NCBI GenBank assembly: GCA_019594195.1
Contig: JAFDTP010000020.1
Span: forward strand, 1-25,805
Length of the DNA stretch: 25,805 bases
From: Thermoplasmata archaeon
GTDB taxonomy: Archaea > Thermoplasmatota > Thermoplasmata > Halarchaeoplasmatales > Halarchaeoplasmataceae
Reading direction: 5' to 3'
Shown here: one piece after another, positions 14,880-23,432 of the stretch
Numbering within the stretch: the stretch's first letter is position 1
How the letters are laid out: every line of letters begins with the position of its first letter
Translations under genes and position numbers: made by a program
The notes under the pieces: generated by a model
What the model saw: only the letters and a program-made list of their open reading frames with translations
Told to the model about the DNA's origin: nothing
The model's database searches: none

Positions 14880-16163
14880 ATGGACTTGAAATCGGACGGT
14901 AAACATGACTTGAGGATATTGATCGTTACTGAATCTTACCCGCCTGTGAGCTATGGCGGTGGAGAGATATCGTGTCAACTCTTAGCTGAATCTCTCGCCG
15001 AGCGAGAAGGTATAGAAGTTACTGTTCTAACTTCGAGTTTCAAGGACTATAAGGGTGTGGAAGAAAAAAATGGTGTAAAAGTTTTAAGAAGACTGAAGAC
15101 GGGTGAGGGCCGCGAGAGTTTTTTGCAGAACCTGAAAAGAAAAATTTTCTTCAAAAGAAGCGTTAAAAAAGAAGTAAAAAAGATCGCTGATGACTATGAC
15201 CTTATACATTTTTTCAATATAACCAGCATGACCGAACTATCGGTAGATAAGCCGACCTTTGCTACTATAAATTCGTACATAAACTTCTGTCCCAAGGGTA
15301 ATCTGTTTTATAAAGAGGAATCCGTTTGCGAAGGCTGCTCTTTCTTTAAATTTATAGGTTGTATAACTAACTCGGAATTCATCGGAAATTATCGCATCAA
15401 TAGGTTATTGAAATACAATCCGATCTTTTGGGCGGCACTCTATTTTGATTATAAAAAAAGATATAAGACCTTAGATTCTGTAGACCACTTTTTCAGCCTG
15501 AGTGAGTTCATCAACGAACTTTTGATCGACAGCGGAGTTGAAGAAAAAGAAATCCGAAAGGTAGTGAACATCCCTGATATCGAGGAGCTAGAGAGTAAAG
15601 AAAACATGAATCTAGAAACGGACGATGATATGCCAACTATTGCTTTCATCGGCGTGTTGACTAAAATAAAAGGTGTTGATCTACTGATAAAAGCTTTCCA
15701 AAGAGTAGGATCTGAAGCCGAACTCATCATCGTTGGAGACGGTCCCGAAAGACAGGATTTGGAACAACTCGCTGACCAGAGCGATAAAGAGATCATATTC
15801 TTAGGCCAGTTGGATCATGAGCATATACCTGCAGTATATGAAAGATCAGATCTGATAGTCTTACCTTCTCTCTGGCCGGAGCCCCTTTCAAGGATATTAT
15901 TGGAGTCTGCCTTCTTCGGAAAACCCGTTGTCGCCACCGATATCGGGGGCAGCCCGGAGATAATCAGACATGGATACAACGGACTGCTTTTTGAACCGGA
16001 TGTGGAGGACCTTAGAAAAAAATTGGAATACATTCTAGATAGGGATGACAAAAGAGAAGAATTCAGTGAAAATATGGAGGAATTCTTCAGGGATGAATTG
16101 GACAAAGATTTGGTAATAGATGAGATCATCCAATTTTATGAAAAAAAGATACAACAGAGATGA
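14880..16163 (+). CDS. GT4-family glycosyltransferase with Cys cluster
   Basis: A 427-residue GT-B glycosyltransferase of family GT4. The N-terminal domain opens with ILIVTESYPPVSYGGGE (13-29). The C-terminal donor domain begins near 252 (TIAFIGVLTKIKGVDLL), has IIVGDGPE (283-290), and the E-x7-E motif is Glu334-Glu342 in PEPLSRILLESA. Cys137, 150, 153 and 161 (CP-x-G, C-x-x-C, C) form a cluster seen in some GT4 enzymes and could bind a metal or be structural. It transfers a sugar from a nucleotide donor to a lipid-linked or surface glycan; donor and acceptor are unknown. It is cytosolic or membrane-associated. It is the first gene of the glycan region and converges on the next GT with 4 bp between. 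Confidence 0.9.
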   Translation: MDLKSDGKHDLRILIVTESYPPVSYGGGEISCQLLAESLAEREGIEVTVLTSSFKDYKGVEEKNGVKVLRRLKTGEGRESFLQNLKRKIFFKRSVKKEVKKIADDYDLIHFFNITSMTELSVDKPTFATINSYINFCPKGNLFYKEESVCEGCSFFKFIGCITNSEFIGNYRINRLLKYNPIFWAALYFDYKKRYKTLDSVDHFFSLSEFINELLIDSGVEEKEIRKVVNIPDIEELESKENMNLETDDDMPTIAFIGVLTKIKGVDLLIKAFQRVGSEAELIIVGDGPERQDLEQLADQSDKEIIFLGQLDHEHIPAVYERSDLIVLPSLWPEPLSRILLESAFFGKPVVATDIGGSPEIIRHGYNGLLFEPDVEDLRKKLEYILDRDDKREEFSENMEEFFRDELDKDLVIDEIIQFYEKKIQQR

Positions 16164-16167
16164 ATTT

Positions 16168-17271
16168 TCAATTCTTCGACGATAACTTTTCAAAAAGCTG
16201 TAGAGTATCTTCTGCTACTTCCTCCCAACTTCTGATCGCCTCAGGATCGGGTCTTGCCCTATCCTCTCTGTTATATACTTCGTAAACTTTATCCGGAAAA
16301 TCGGAAAGACTGGAAATATCGATCCCAGCGGTCCTTTCTTTCAACTGTTCGTATCCCCCAGTCTTATCACTTACCAGAATTTCTGTACCTCTGGCCAAAG
16401 CCTCCATCGGCACTTTAGGGAAAGGATCATAGACTGCCGGATGTATCAGTAGTTTGGCCCTTTCGTAAAATCCACATAACTTTTCCCTGTCTACCGGTTC
16501 GTAACTTTTCAGTTTTCCCGATAGATCTTTCGACTCCAATTCTTTTTTGACCTGCGAATAAAGCTTTTGATCGCTGATCTTTCCAACATGGACAATTGTT
16601 GGGATATTGTCCATCTCAGAGAATCTTTGTAGTATGTCAGGTATTAGATGGCACCCTTTCCTTTTAACGAAAGCACCGACCATCAAAAGGTCGATGTCTT
16701 TTTTTCTATTATCTGAGTCGAGTGACTTTCTAAAAATATCAGAAATTGCGTTTTCATGAACCTCGCTTTTCACTCCATAGTATTTTTTAACATCTCTTTT
16801 TACCAATTCACTCACCGCTATCACCGCGTCCGCTCTATCGATGACTCTTTTTTCCAGTAATCTTTCAAATTCGTAGTAGAGCCTTCTGGTGAAGTCTTCA
16901 TGAAGGTCCATCCAACTGGCTCGGAAACCGTGGAGTTTAACCACGAATGGGATATCGAATTTGCTCAAAAAGGCGCCATCAGTGGAGTGTCCTATGATTA
17001 TATCATAATTCTTTTGTTTGATCAATTTTTTAGCGATACCTCTAGCTTTATACATGAAGTAGAACTTGTTCAGTGCATCGACCCGAAAAGGCGACTTCAC
17101 CAGATGGATATTAACAAACTCATCTTCATCAGGTCTTTCACTGTCCCCGAGAGTGACAACATCGATCTCGACATCTTTCTCACTTAAAGCTTTGAATAAG
17201 TTCTGTATATGTTTAGCTCTTCCTCCCTGATGGTAAGGAGGGAACTGGTGTGTTATGGATAAGACTTTCAT
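16168..17271 (-). CDS. GT4-family glycosyltransferase
   Basis: A 367-residue GT-B enzyme. The start VLSITHQFPPYHQGGRAKHI is the typical GT4 N-terminal glycine loop. The middle has VVKLHGFRASW and ADAVIAVSELVKRDV. The C-terminal domain starts near 193 (IDLLMVGAFVKRKGCHL). The usual E-x7-E becomes Asp282-x7-Glu290 in DPFPKVPMEAL, a conservative change in the first position. GT4 members use NDP-sugars and retain anomeric configuration; specificity is unknown. It follows the P-loop kinase gene after 14 bp on the same strand, so they are probably one transcript, with GGGGTT just upstream as ribosome-binding site. Confidence 0.88.
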   Translation of the reverse strand: MKVLSITHQFPPYHQGGRAKHIQNLFKALSEKDVEIDVVTLGDSERPDEDEFVNIHLVKSPFRVDALNKFYFMYKARGIAKKLIKQKNYDIIIGHSTDGAFLSKFDIPFVVKLHGFRASWMDLHEDFTRRLYYEFERLLEKRVIDRADAVIAVSELVKRDVKKYYGVKSEVHENAISDIFRKSLDSDNRKKDIDLLMVGAFVKRKGCHLIPDILQRFSEMDNIPTIVHVGKISDQKLYSQVKKELESKDLSGKLKSYEPVDREKLCGFYERAKLLIHPAVYDPFPKVPMEALARGTEILVSDKTGGYEQLKERTAGIDISSLSDFPDKVYEVYNREDRARPDPEAIRSWEEVAEDTLQLFEKLSSKN

Positions 17272-17285
17272 AGGAACCCCACGTT

Positions 17286-18143
17286 TTATCCACCTGAAGA
17301 TTGATCATCGATTAAATTAATCTTGCCATCTTTCATATCTACAGCTTTTTTGATAGCAGCATCGACCTCTTGAACCAAAACATCGATATCTTGATCAGCA
17401 TCGATTTCAATCATTTTTACGTTTTTAGAACTCAATACTTCGGAGATGATATCAAAAAATCTACCATACCGCTCGATCTTATCCACCATCTCTTGTTTGT
17501 TCAGTCTTTCATATTCTGAATGATAGCCACCTGCTCTTTTTTTCAGTCTAGATTCGGCGATCTCAGGTTCCAAATTCAATATAACTAGTAAGTCCGGTAA
17601 TGGGATGTTTTCAGAATAGATAACCACGTCATCTTCTGAGATCTCTTTACTGGGTTCAGGAGGTGTGAATATCGAGCCGCCGCGCTGTATGAAACCCTCG
17701 TCGATGAGTAATATTTTCTCATCATCACGGTATTTTTCCGTGACCATGTACTTGTCTATGGTAGGCAGTATCATGTTCAAAGAACTGACTTTACGAGCAG
17801 TATCTGTAGGATATTTTTTGGCCAATCTTTCGAAAACGGAAAGCGAGTTGGGGAACTTTCTAGAATATTGGATCACCATCCTGCTGTTCAATCCGCTGAC
17901 CCTGGAGAAACCATATCTGATCAAACTCAAAGGACAGAGATTAAGAAAAACAGACGTTAATCTATTGGAGAATAATGGATATTCCTTTTTTAGAGACTCT
18001 ACAGCAGACGCTTTGTAAGCATCATCTAATGTGGTGTAACTTTTATCTTGTCTGACAAGACTAGAAATAATGGTGCTCTTTCCCGTACCAGGCGCACCGG
18101 CGAATTCTACAGAAATAGATTCAAAGGCACTCAAATATATCAA
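17286..18143 (-). CDS. P-loop kinase-like protein (thymidylate/deoxynucleoside kinase fold) in the glycan cluster
   Basis: A 285-residue soluble protein. Walker A is FAGAPGTGKST (14-24). LLIDEG (145-150) is Walker B-like, DLLVILNLEPE (184-194) is the strand before the LID, and RLKKRAGGYHSEYER (199-213) is a LID-like segment, as in thymidylate and deoxynucleoside kinases. Similar proteins occur in polysaccharide loci, where their substrate is not established. No ATG or GTG lies before Walker A. The start must be TTG 18143 (or TTG 18134), and the TATA box at 18161-18170 predicts a transcript beginning near 18139. It may be leaderless with a TTG start, which is unusual, or the true start may differ. 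Downstream is a GT4 gene in the same unit. Confidence 0.78.
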   Translation of the reverse strand: MIYLSAFESISVEFAGAPGTGKSTIISSLVRQDKSYTTLDDAYKASAVESLKKEYPLFSNRLTSVFLNLCPLSLIRYGFSRVSGLNSRMVIQYSRKFPNSLSVFERLAKKYPTDTARKVSSLNMILPTIDKYMVTEKYRDDEKILLIDEGFIQRGGSIFTPPEPSKEISEDDVVIYSENIPLPDLLVILNLEPEIAESRLKKRAGGYHSEYERLNKQEMVDKIERYGRFFDIISEVLSSKNVKMIEIDADQDIDVLVQEVDAAIKKAVDMKDGKINLIDDQSSGG

Positions 18144-18160
18144 TTATTAATATCTGATAG

Positions 18161-18170
18161 TTTATAAAGG
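18161..18170 (-). promoter_or_regulatory. TATA box for the kinase-GT4 operon
   Basis: Minus-strand CCTTTATAAA, a strong TATA match, centre near 18165. It predicts a start near 18139, at the beginning of the kinase frame. It lies in the 61-bp gap after the upstream GT4 gene, so this operon is independent of it. Confidence 0.6.
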
Positions 18171-18204
18171 CTTTTGGGAGCCTAAGATCATCGGTGACTT
18201 CGGT

Positions 18205-19392
18205 TCAAATGACCTCTTCCCACTCCTTTATTATTTTTTCTGCTTCAAATCTTTTAACTCTGTTAGAACCATTAGAATATCTTTCGATTATTTTTTCATC
18301 ATCTTTGAATGTTAACATAGTTTCTGCAAACATCTCCTCCACTTCGGAAAGAGGTCGTTCTTCTAAGGTCTCAAAATTCAATTCATCATCGAAGTTCTCT
18401 GTTATCACACCATATTCTCCATAGTGCGGATATTCAAGATCTTCCTCTATCCTGATATCGGGACACAATATCTCTCTAGGCCCTGCTGGACAGTCGGTAG
18501 AGATGACGGGTAAGTCCTGAGAAAGAGCTTCAGTCAAGACGTTCCCGAAGCCCTCATAGATGGATGAAAGCACGAAACAATCAGCTTCTCTAAGGTATGG
18601 GAAAACATTGTCCACAACGCCTGGTAGAAATACTTTCTCTTCTAAGCTTAGTCTTTTTAACAGATTTTCAGACCTTTCTCTTAGCTCTCCTTCGCCAAGG
18701 ACTAGAAGTTTTACGTCCTCTGTATTCTGGGTAATTTTTTTAAAACATCTAAATAAGTGCCAGTGACCTTTTTGTTCTGTAAGACTCCCGACAGTTATGA
18801 ATACAAATTGATTGTCAAAAAAGTCCTTGTGTTCCTCTTTTAATTCTTCTTTGCCCAATTTTTCAAATTTTTCTATATCCTGTAAATTGTAGATAGTCGT
18901 TGTATTATCTAGTGAAAAATCTTTTTTCAGTATCTCTTCGACTCCTTTGGAAAGAGCTACTACTCTATCGGCTTTTGGATACAACCACTTTATTTGTAAT
19001 CTGGTCCTTTTCTTTTTTTGTAAAGGGTTGTTCCTCATAGATACGATGATTTTAGAATCCACGCCGAATAAAGTTCTGCTCAACAAAGCACAAAGATTTC
19101 CTTCCATCAAGAATGAGATAATAGTGTCTATATTTTTCTCTTCAGAGATATCTTTCAACTTTTTAGCCGCCTTGAACACACTTTCAGAGATCTTGAGTGA
19201 AGATGGCCTTTTTTCTTGTCCAAAATCGATCAGTTCTCCTTTAAAATCATACATCGGGCTCTCATGATATATGGTGAAATAAGAAACATCGTGTCCTCTT
19301 TCGTTCAATTTAGATCCGACTTCGGCGGCTATTCTCTGAGCTCCACCACCGAGTTTGAGGTTATTGATCACTATAAGCACTTTTTTCCCCAT
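18205..19392 (-). CDS. GT4-family glycosyltransferase
   Basis: A 395-residue GT-B enzyme. The start KKVLIVINNLKLGGGAQR carries the GGG-A-(E/Q)-R loop. Acceptor-domain markers include IVSMRNNP and KADRVVALSKGV. The donor domain starts near 197 (VFITVGSLTEQKGHWHLF), followed by LLVLGEGELR and the E-x7-E motif Glu280-Glu288 in YEGFGNVLTEAL, then STDCPAGPREIL. This last pattern is common in GT4 enzymes of WbpY/GalNAc-transferase-like type, but the sugar cannot be assigned. TATTTAAA at 19419-19426 predicts transcription start about 4 nt before ATG 19392. It is divergent from the flippase gene. Confidence 0.9.
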   Translation of the reverse strand: MGKKVLIVINNLKLGGGAQRIAAEVGSKLNERGHDVSYFTIYHESPMYDFKGELIDFGQEKRPSSLKISESVFKAAKKLKDISEEKNIDTIISFLMEGNLCALLSRTLFGVDSKIIVSMRNNPLQKKKRTRLQIKWLYPKADRVVALSKGVEEILKKDFSLDNTTTIYNLQDIEKFEKLGKEELKEEHKDFFDNQFVFITVGSLTEQKGHWHLFRCFKKITQNTEDVKLLVLGEGELRERSENLLKRLSLEEKVFLPGVVDNVFPYLREADCFVLSSIYEGFGNVLTEALSQDLPVISTDCPAGPREILCPDIRIEEDLEYPHYGEYGVITENFDDELNFETLEERPLSEVEEMFAETMLTFKDDEKIIERYSNGSNRVKRFEAEKIIKEWEEVI

Positions 19393-19418
19393 ATCTAGTT
19401 GTTTCTAAATAAAGAAAC

Positions 19419-19470
19419 TATTTAAAGCTAGTCTTAAAATCGTTCTATTAGTAAAAAGTAACATTTAAAA
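19419..19470. promoter_or_regulatory. Divergent promoters of GT4 (minus) and flippase (plus)
   Basis: Minus: TTTAAATA (19419-19426), predicted start near 19396, almost at ATG 19392. Plus: ATTTAAAA (19463-19470), predicted start near 19492, leaving a leader of about 8 nt before ATG 19501. Both genes would have very short or no leaders. Confidence 0.5.
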
Positions 19471-19500
19471 CTTTGAACTTGCTGTCAAGACTTGTGAGCG

Positions 19501-20946
19501 ATGAGCCTTAAAAAGATAATAAAGGACATAGGTATCATAGGCTTCTCCAAGATACTCATCTCTATTTCGGGGATCATCTTGATCCCTGTACTGACCAGAA
19601 CTCTCGGAGCCTCAGGTTATGGTCTGTGGGTCCAGGCAAGAGTTACGATATCTGTAGTAGTACCTGTTATCTTGCTCGGACTCGATTCTGCAGTTCCTAG
19701 GATATTTCCTTCAAAAGGTACAGCGGACGTTGGAAAAGATTTTTCGTCCCTAGTATTTTTGACGTTCCTAGTGATCCTTCCGTTTTCTATCGCTCTCTTC
19801 ACATTTCCAAATTTTCTCGCTGATCTTTTCTTTGACGGAGAGGAATTCGTTGTAAGGTTTGTAGCTTTGACCTTGATAGTATGGTCCTTCGATAAATTGT
19901 TCATGAGGGTCTACCGGGCTTTCAGAGAGATGAAAACCTACGCTATCTTGAGAGTACTGACTAGATATGCTGAGCTCGGTCTTGCCTCTTTTTTGGTCAT
20001 AACTGGATACGGCTTGTTCGGTGCCTTAGCCGCCGTACTTATAATCAGAACTATTTTGTTTTTAGCTTTAATCGCAAATCTATCTAAGAGGCTCGGTATC
20101 CATCTTCCCAGACTTTCTCGGACTAAAGAATACTTGAATTATGGGATCCCAACGATCCCTTCTGGTATCTCTTACTGGGTGATGTCTTCCTCTGACCGAT
20201 ATCTGATAGCTTTTTTTCTTGGAACCGCTTTCGTAGGATATTACAGTCCGGCGTACCAGATAGGTAAAGCTCTCCCCTTCATGTTAGCTGAAGCTGTTTA
20301 TATAGTTTTGAAGCCTACACTTTCCAAGTATTACGACGAGGGTGAAACTAAAAGAGTCAAAAACGTCCTCAAACTTTCTTTAAAATATCTGATCGTATTC
20401 AGTGTCCCATATTTCTTTGGAGCTCTACTCTTCCATCAGGAGATAACAGCACTGATTTCTACACCAGAAATAGCGAGAGAAGGATCATATATCGCCATAT
20501 ATACTGCACTCCTTGGGATCGTTTACATATTATATAAGATATACAACATCGTCCTCATATTAGAAAAAAAGATGAAAACGGTAGGGACCGTAAAAACTAC
20601 TGCAGCCTTTTTGAACTTCGGAGGGAACTTAGTTTTGATACCTTATCTAGGTATACTCGGCGCTGTGTTTACAACTCTCATCGCATACCTTTTTACCACT
20701 TTGATCTATTTCGCTGTAGCTACCAAACATATAGACCTAGATATCCGGTTCACGCCGTATCTTAAAATACTGGTCTCTTCTGGTCTGATGTTTGCAGTGC
20801 TTCTAGCTCTTTCACACTTCACTTATGTGAGCTTCCTCTTGCTGATACCACTAGGAGTAGCTATCTATTTTGGAATCATGTTCGCCATAGGCGGTATCGA
20901 AAGGGACGAGTATGACTTTATCATGGAAACCTACAGTAAAAAATGA
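19501..20946 (+). CDS. Wzx-like oligosaccharide flippase (polysaccharide transporter family)
   Basis: A 481-residue polytopic membrane protein of the MOP/PST superfamily, which flips lipid-linked oligosaccharides across the membrane. The N-terminus IGFSKILISISGIILIPVLT and the following RTLGASGYGLWVQ are typical. About 14 hydrophobic segments can be counted, for example 11-31, 45-65, 82-103, 117-136, 150-170, 174-194, 292-312, 328-350, 363-381, 383-406, 421-439 and 442-464. Charged positions in the segments (Arg67, Arg138, Arg233) may contact the glycan phosphate, though this is inference. It is the only exporter in the window and so is likely to serve all the neighbouring GTs. It has its own promoter and a T-run terminator. 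Confidence 0.9.
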   Translation: MSLKKIIKDIGIIGFSKILISISGIILIPVLTRTLGASGYGLWVQARVTISVVVPVILLGLDSAVPRIFPSKGTADVGKDFSSLVFLTFLVILPFSIALFTFPNFLADLFFDGEEFVVRFVALTLIVWSFDKLFMRVYRAFREMKTYAILRVLTRYAELGLASFLVITGYGLFGALAAVLIIRTILFLALIANLSKRLGIHLPRLSRTKEYLNYGIPTIPSGISYWVMSSSDRYLIAFFLGTAFVGYYSPAYQIGKALPFMLAEAVYIVLKPTLSKYYDEGETKRVKNVLKLSLKYLIVFSVPYFFGALLFHQEITALISTPEIAREGSYIAIYTALLGIVYILYKIYNIVLILEKKMKTVGTVKTTAAFLNFGGNLVLIPYLGILGAVFTTLIAYLFTTLIYFAVATKHIDLDIRFTPYLKILVSSGLMFAVLLALSHFTYVSFLLLIPLGVAIYFGIMFAIGGIERDEYDFIMETYSKK

Positions 20947-20970
20947 TTGATAGCTAGAAAATACTCTAGT

Positions 20971-21001
20971 AGTAAAAATCGATCTTTACTTCACATTTTT
21001 T
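20971..21001 (+). terminator. Hairpin plus T-run between the flippase and the CapK-like gene
   Basis: AGTAAA (20971-20976) pairs with TTTACT (20985-20990), followed by six T (20996-21001). The opposite strand also has a T5 run, so it may stop both convergent genes. A second small inverted repeat, CTAGA/TCTAG, precedes it near 20954-20969. Confidence 0.45.
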
Positions 21002-21003
21002 GA

Positions 21004-22365
21004 TCAAAAGCTGTCTACTTTGGAGACGATGAATCTCTTCTTTCCCGCTTTCTTGTTTTCGATACTATCTACCTCGGTGAAATCTATCTCCATCCCTTTC
21101 CCACACTTTTGGGATATTATTTTCAACAGCTTCTTCTTTTCTTTTTCGTTGAATCTATCGTCTGTCACCATCTTTAATTCAATATCATCTTTTCTTCTTT
21201 GGATCAATTTGAAATCTTGGATACCATCTATCCTTTCTCTAAGCAAGATGGTCCAAAAAGTCCCGGTTAGATGATTCCCATTGGGACATACCACCACATC
21301 AAAAGTTCTACCCTCTATGCTGGCTAACAAAGGCAGCTCTCTTCCACACTTACATTCACCTTCTGCTCTGATCGCCACATCACCTATCTTATATCTGATG
21401 AAGGGAAATCCGTAGTTGTCTAGGTCAGTGACCACTATCTCTCCCAATTCGCCTGGTTTGCAGGGATCACCATCTTCATTTATGACCTCTAAATAGACTC
21501 GCTCAGAATAGACGTGGAGACCGTTGTGCTGTTCACATTCATGAGCTATATCACCGAATTCTCTCGAACCGTACCTATTGAATATTTCACACTCAAAAAC
21601 ATCTTTAATAGCTTTTCTCTGGTAAGGATACAGCGTTTCAGCGGACAAAGTGATCGCTTTAGGTTTGTGTATATTAAGACCAGAATCTCTTAGATAATTA
21701 GAGAAGGTATACATGACTGAAGGTTGACTGATTATCAATTCTGGCCCATAATCGTTTATCTTCTTTCTGTATTTTTCCATAGTTTCTTCTTTCAGATCGT
21801 AAGCGGATAAGAACTTCCTATTTTTAAGCCAGTCAGATAGTTTCTCTTTCAAATCTATAGATCTAGGTATATCCGGATGTAACCCCCATAATTTCATCTT
21901 CCTATCCCACAGATCTATCCCGGCCCATTCCCAACTCCTGAAATTTGTAGCGGGTCTTAGATGCTCTCCATCGTCGATCCTTTTTTTGTCTTTGTAAAAC
22001 TCTAATTTCTCTCCTGTTGAACCACTCGTGGAATTGTATTTCAGGTCAGATTCCCTGTATTCTTCAGAGATGATATCTTCAAAATTAGTTCTGATTTTTT
22101 TCTTATTAAGTACAGGTATCTTTCTAAACTCATTCTCATCTAACTCCTTTAAATCTATATCTCCGAGAAGTTGCCTGTAATAAGGAACTTTTTCTTTAGC
22201 ATATTTTAACAAAGAAACCAATTTATTCCATTGATATTCTTTGATTTCAGATCTAGAGAACCATTGAGTTTCTCTCAAATGTTTTAGATTTTGCATCGTA
22301 TTTTCACTTTTCACCTTCGATCTGTAAAACTGGTTGAGTATATCCCTAAGACCCATAGCTCTCAT
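21004..22365 (-). CDS. CapK/PaaK-like adenylate-forming enzyme
   Basis: A 453-residue member of the phenylacetate-CoA ligase-like (CapK) branch of ANL enzymes, which activate a carboxylic acid as acyl-adenylate. The P-loop is STSGSTGEK (112-120), followed by YGSREFGD (265-272) and RYKIGD (324-329). The Cys motif ECKCGR (337-342) and His/Cys residues at 275-284 match the PaaK group. CapK-like proteins sit in capsule and surface-glycan loci and are thought to help attach acyl or amino groups to sugars; the substrate is unknown. The frame can open at TTG 22374, but ATG 22365 fits the TATA box at 22387-22394 and would be leaderless. It stands alone on the minus strand, divergent from the GT2. Confidence 0.85.
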   Translation of the reverse strand: MRAMGLRDILNQFYRSKVKSENTMQNLKHLRETQWFSRSEIKEYQWNKLVSLLKYAKEKVPYYRQLLGDIDLKELDENEFRKIPVLNKKKIRTNFEDIISEEYRESDLKYNSTSGSTGEKLEFYKDKKRIDDGEHLRPATNFRSWEWAGIDLWDRKMKLWGLHPDIPRSIDLKEKLSDWLKNRKFLSAYDLKEETMEKYRKKINDYGPELIISQPSVMYTFSNYLRDSGLNIHKPKAITLSAETLYPYQRKAIKDVFECEIFNRYGSREFGDIAHECEQHNGLHVYSERVYLEVINEDGDPCKPGELGEIVVTDLDNYGFPFIRYKIGDVAIRAEGECKCGRELPLLASIEGRTFDVVVCPNGNHLTGTFWTILLRERIDGIQDFKLIQRRKDDIELKMVTDDRFNEKEKKKLLKIISQKCGKGMEIDFTEVDSIENKKAGKKRFIVSKVDSF

Positions 22366-22386
22366 GATTTTCAACTCTATTGTGAA

Positions 22387-22394
22387 TATATAAA
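22387..22394 (-). promoter_or_regulatory. TATA box for the CapK-like gene
   Basis: Minus-strand TTTATATA, a near-consensus archaeal box. Its centre is 26 bp before ATG 22365, predicting a leaderless message and excluding the upstream TTG 22374 as start. Confidence 0.65.
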
Positions 22395-22439
22395 GTCAAT
22401 GGTTATCATTTTTCTCAAAGAGATATGAATTTCAGAACC

Positions 22440-22447
22440 TTTAAATA
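22440..22447 (+). promoter_or_regulatory. TATA box for the GT2 gene
   Basis: TTTAAATA, centre near 22444, predicts transcription start near 22470. It falls inside the longest GT2 reading frame (ATG 22425), so the start is more likely ATG 22488. Confidence 0.55.
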
Positions 22448-22487
22448 TTCAGGATCACATCTATCTCTCAAAATAGACTTAGATAAG

Positions 22488-23432
22488 ATGGATATCTCAG
22501 CAGTATTTCCAGTCTACAATGAGGCACGTAACCTGAAACAGCTCTATAGAGAAACTAGAGAAGTTCTAGAAAGTAATTTTGACAGCTGGGAGATGATCTT
22601 TGTCGATGACGGTTCTGAAGATGATAGTTACCAAGTGATAAGTGAACTGGCTGATAACGATCAACATGTTAAAGCTATCAAATTTCGAAGGAACTTTGGA
22701 CAGAGCGAAGCTTTGATGGCAGGTTTCGATCACGCTGAAGGTGATTATATCGTAACTATGGATGCGGACCTACAGAACGATCCAAGAGATATCCCTAGAT
22801 TGCTGGACAAATTGAAGGAAGGATACGACTGTGTAAGTGGCTGGAGGAAGGATAGAAAAGATTCTTTGGGTAAGAAGTTGGCTAGCTCGATCCAAACAAA
22901 ATTGGCTATGAGAGTCGGTCCAAAGATACACGATTTCGGTTGTACCTTAAAAGTCTATAAAGCTGAAAGTGTAAAAAATATAAATCTCTACGGTGAGAGT
23001 CATCGATATATCCCCTCTGAGCTCCACAGAGACGGATATAAAGTTGCTGAACTCCCTGTAAATCACAGATCAAGACAACATGGAAATACAAAGTACGGTT
23101 CCTTCAGACTGTTGAAAGGTGGTTTCGATCTATTTTTTCAATTTTTTTGGAAGCACTTTTCCGCTGCACCTATACATTTCCTGGGGACGTTGGGTTTCAT
23201 GTTCACAGTTATCGGTTTTGCGATAGGCACATACCGTGTACTTATGAAATATCTTTTTGGAGTTCCTGTTCTCTCAGAAATGGCCCAGCTTCTACTCGCC
23301 ATAAGTATGGTTTTATTTGGTTTCCTTCTATTGATGTTCGGTGTTTTAGCGGAGATTTTGATGAAGATCTACTATAGAGACCGGAAAAACTATGTGATAG
23401 AGAATACAAAAAACGAAGAATCTGAGGACTAA
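22488..23432 (+). CDS. GT2-family glycosyltransferase, membrane-anchored (dolichyl-P sugar synthase/GtrB-like)
   Basis: A 314-residue GT-A enzyme. It starts ISAVFPVYNEARNL, has FVDDGSEDDS (39-48), MDADLQNDP with the DxD metal motif at Asp92 and Asp94, and the DFGCTLKVY signature (149-157) typical of polyprenyl-phosphate sugar synthases. RSRQHGNTKY (194-203) follows. Two C-terminal membrane helices at about 229-253 and 264-290 anchor it. Such enzymes move a sugar from NDP-sugar to dolichyl phosphate, making lipid-linked donor sugar for outer-face GTs. The upstream 21 residues of the longest frame contain the TATA box and are not included. It converges on the next GT, and their stop codons overlap by 4 bp. 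Confidence 0.9.
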   Translation: MDISAVFPVYNEARNLKQLYRETREVLESNFDSWEMIFVDDGSEDDSYQVISELADNDQHVKAIKFRRNFGQSEALMAGFDHAEGDYIVTMDADLQNDPRDIPRLLDKLKEGYDCVSGWRKDRKDSLGKKLASSIQTKLAMRVGPKIHDFGCTLKVYKAESVKNINLYGESHRYIPSELHRDGYKVAELPVNHRSRQHGNTKYGSFRLLKGGFDLFFQFFWKHFSAAPIHFLGTLGFMFTVIGFAIGTYRVLMKYLFGVPVLSEMAQLLLAISMVLFGFLLLMFGVLAEILMKIYYRDRKNYVIENTKNEESED

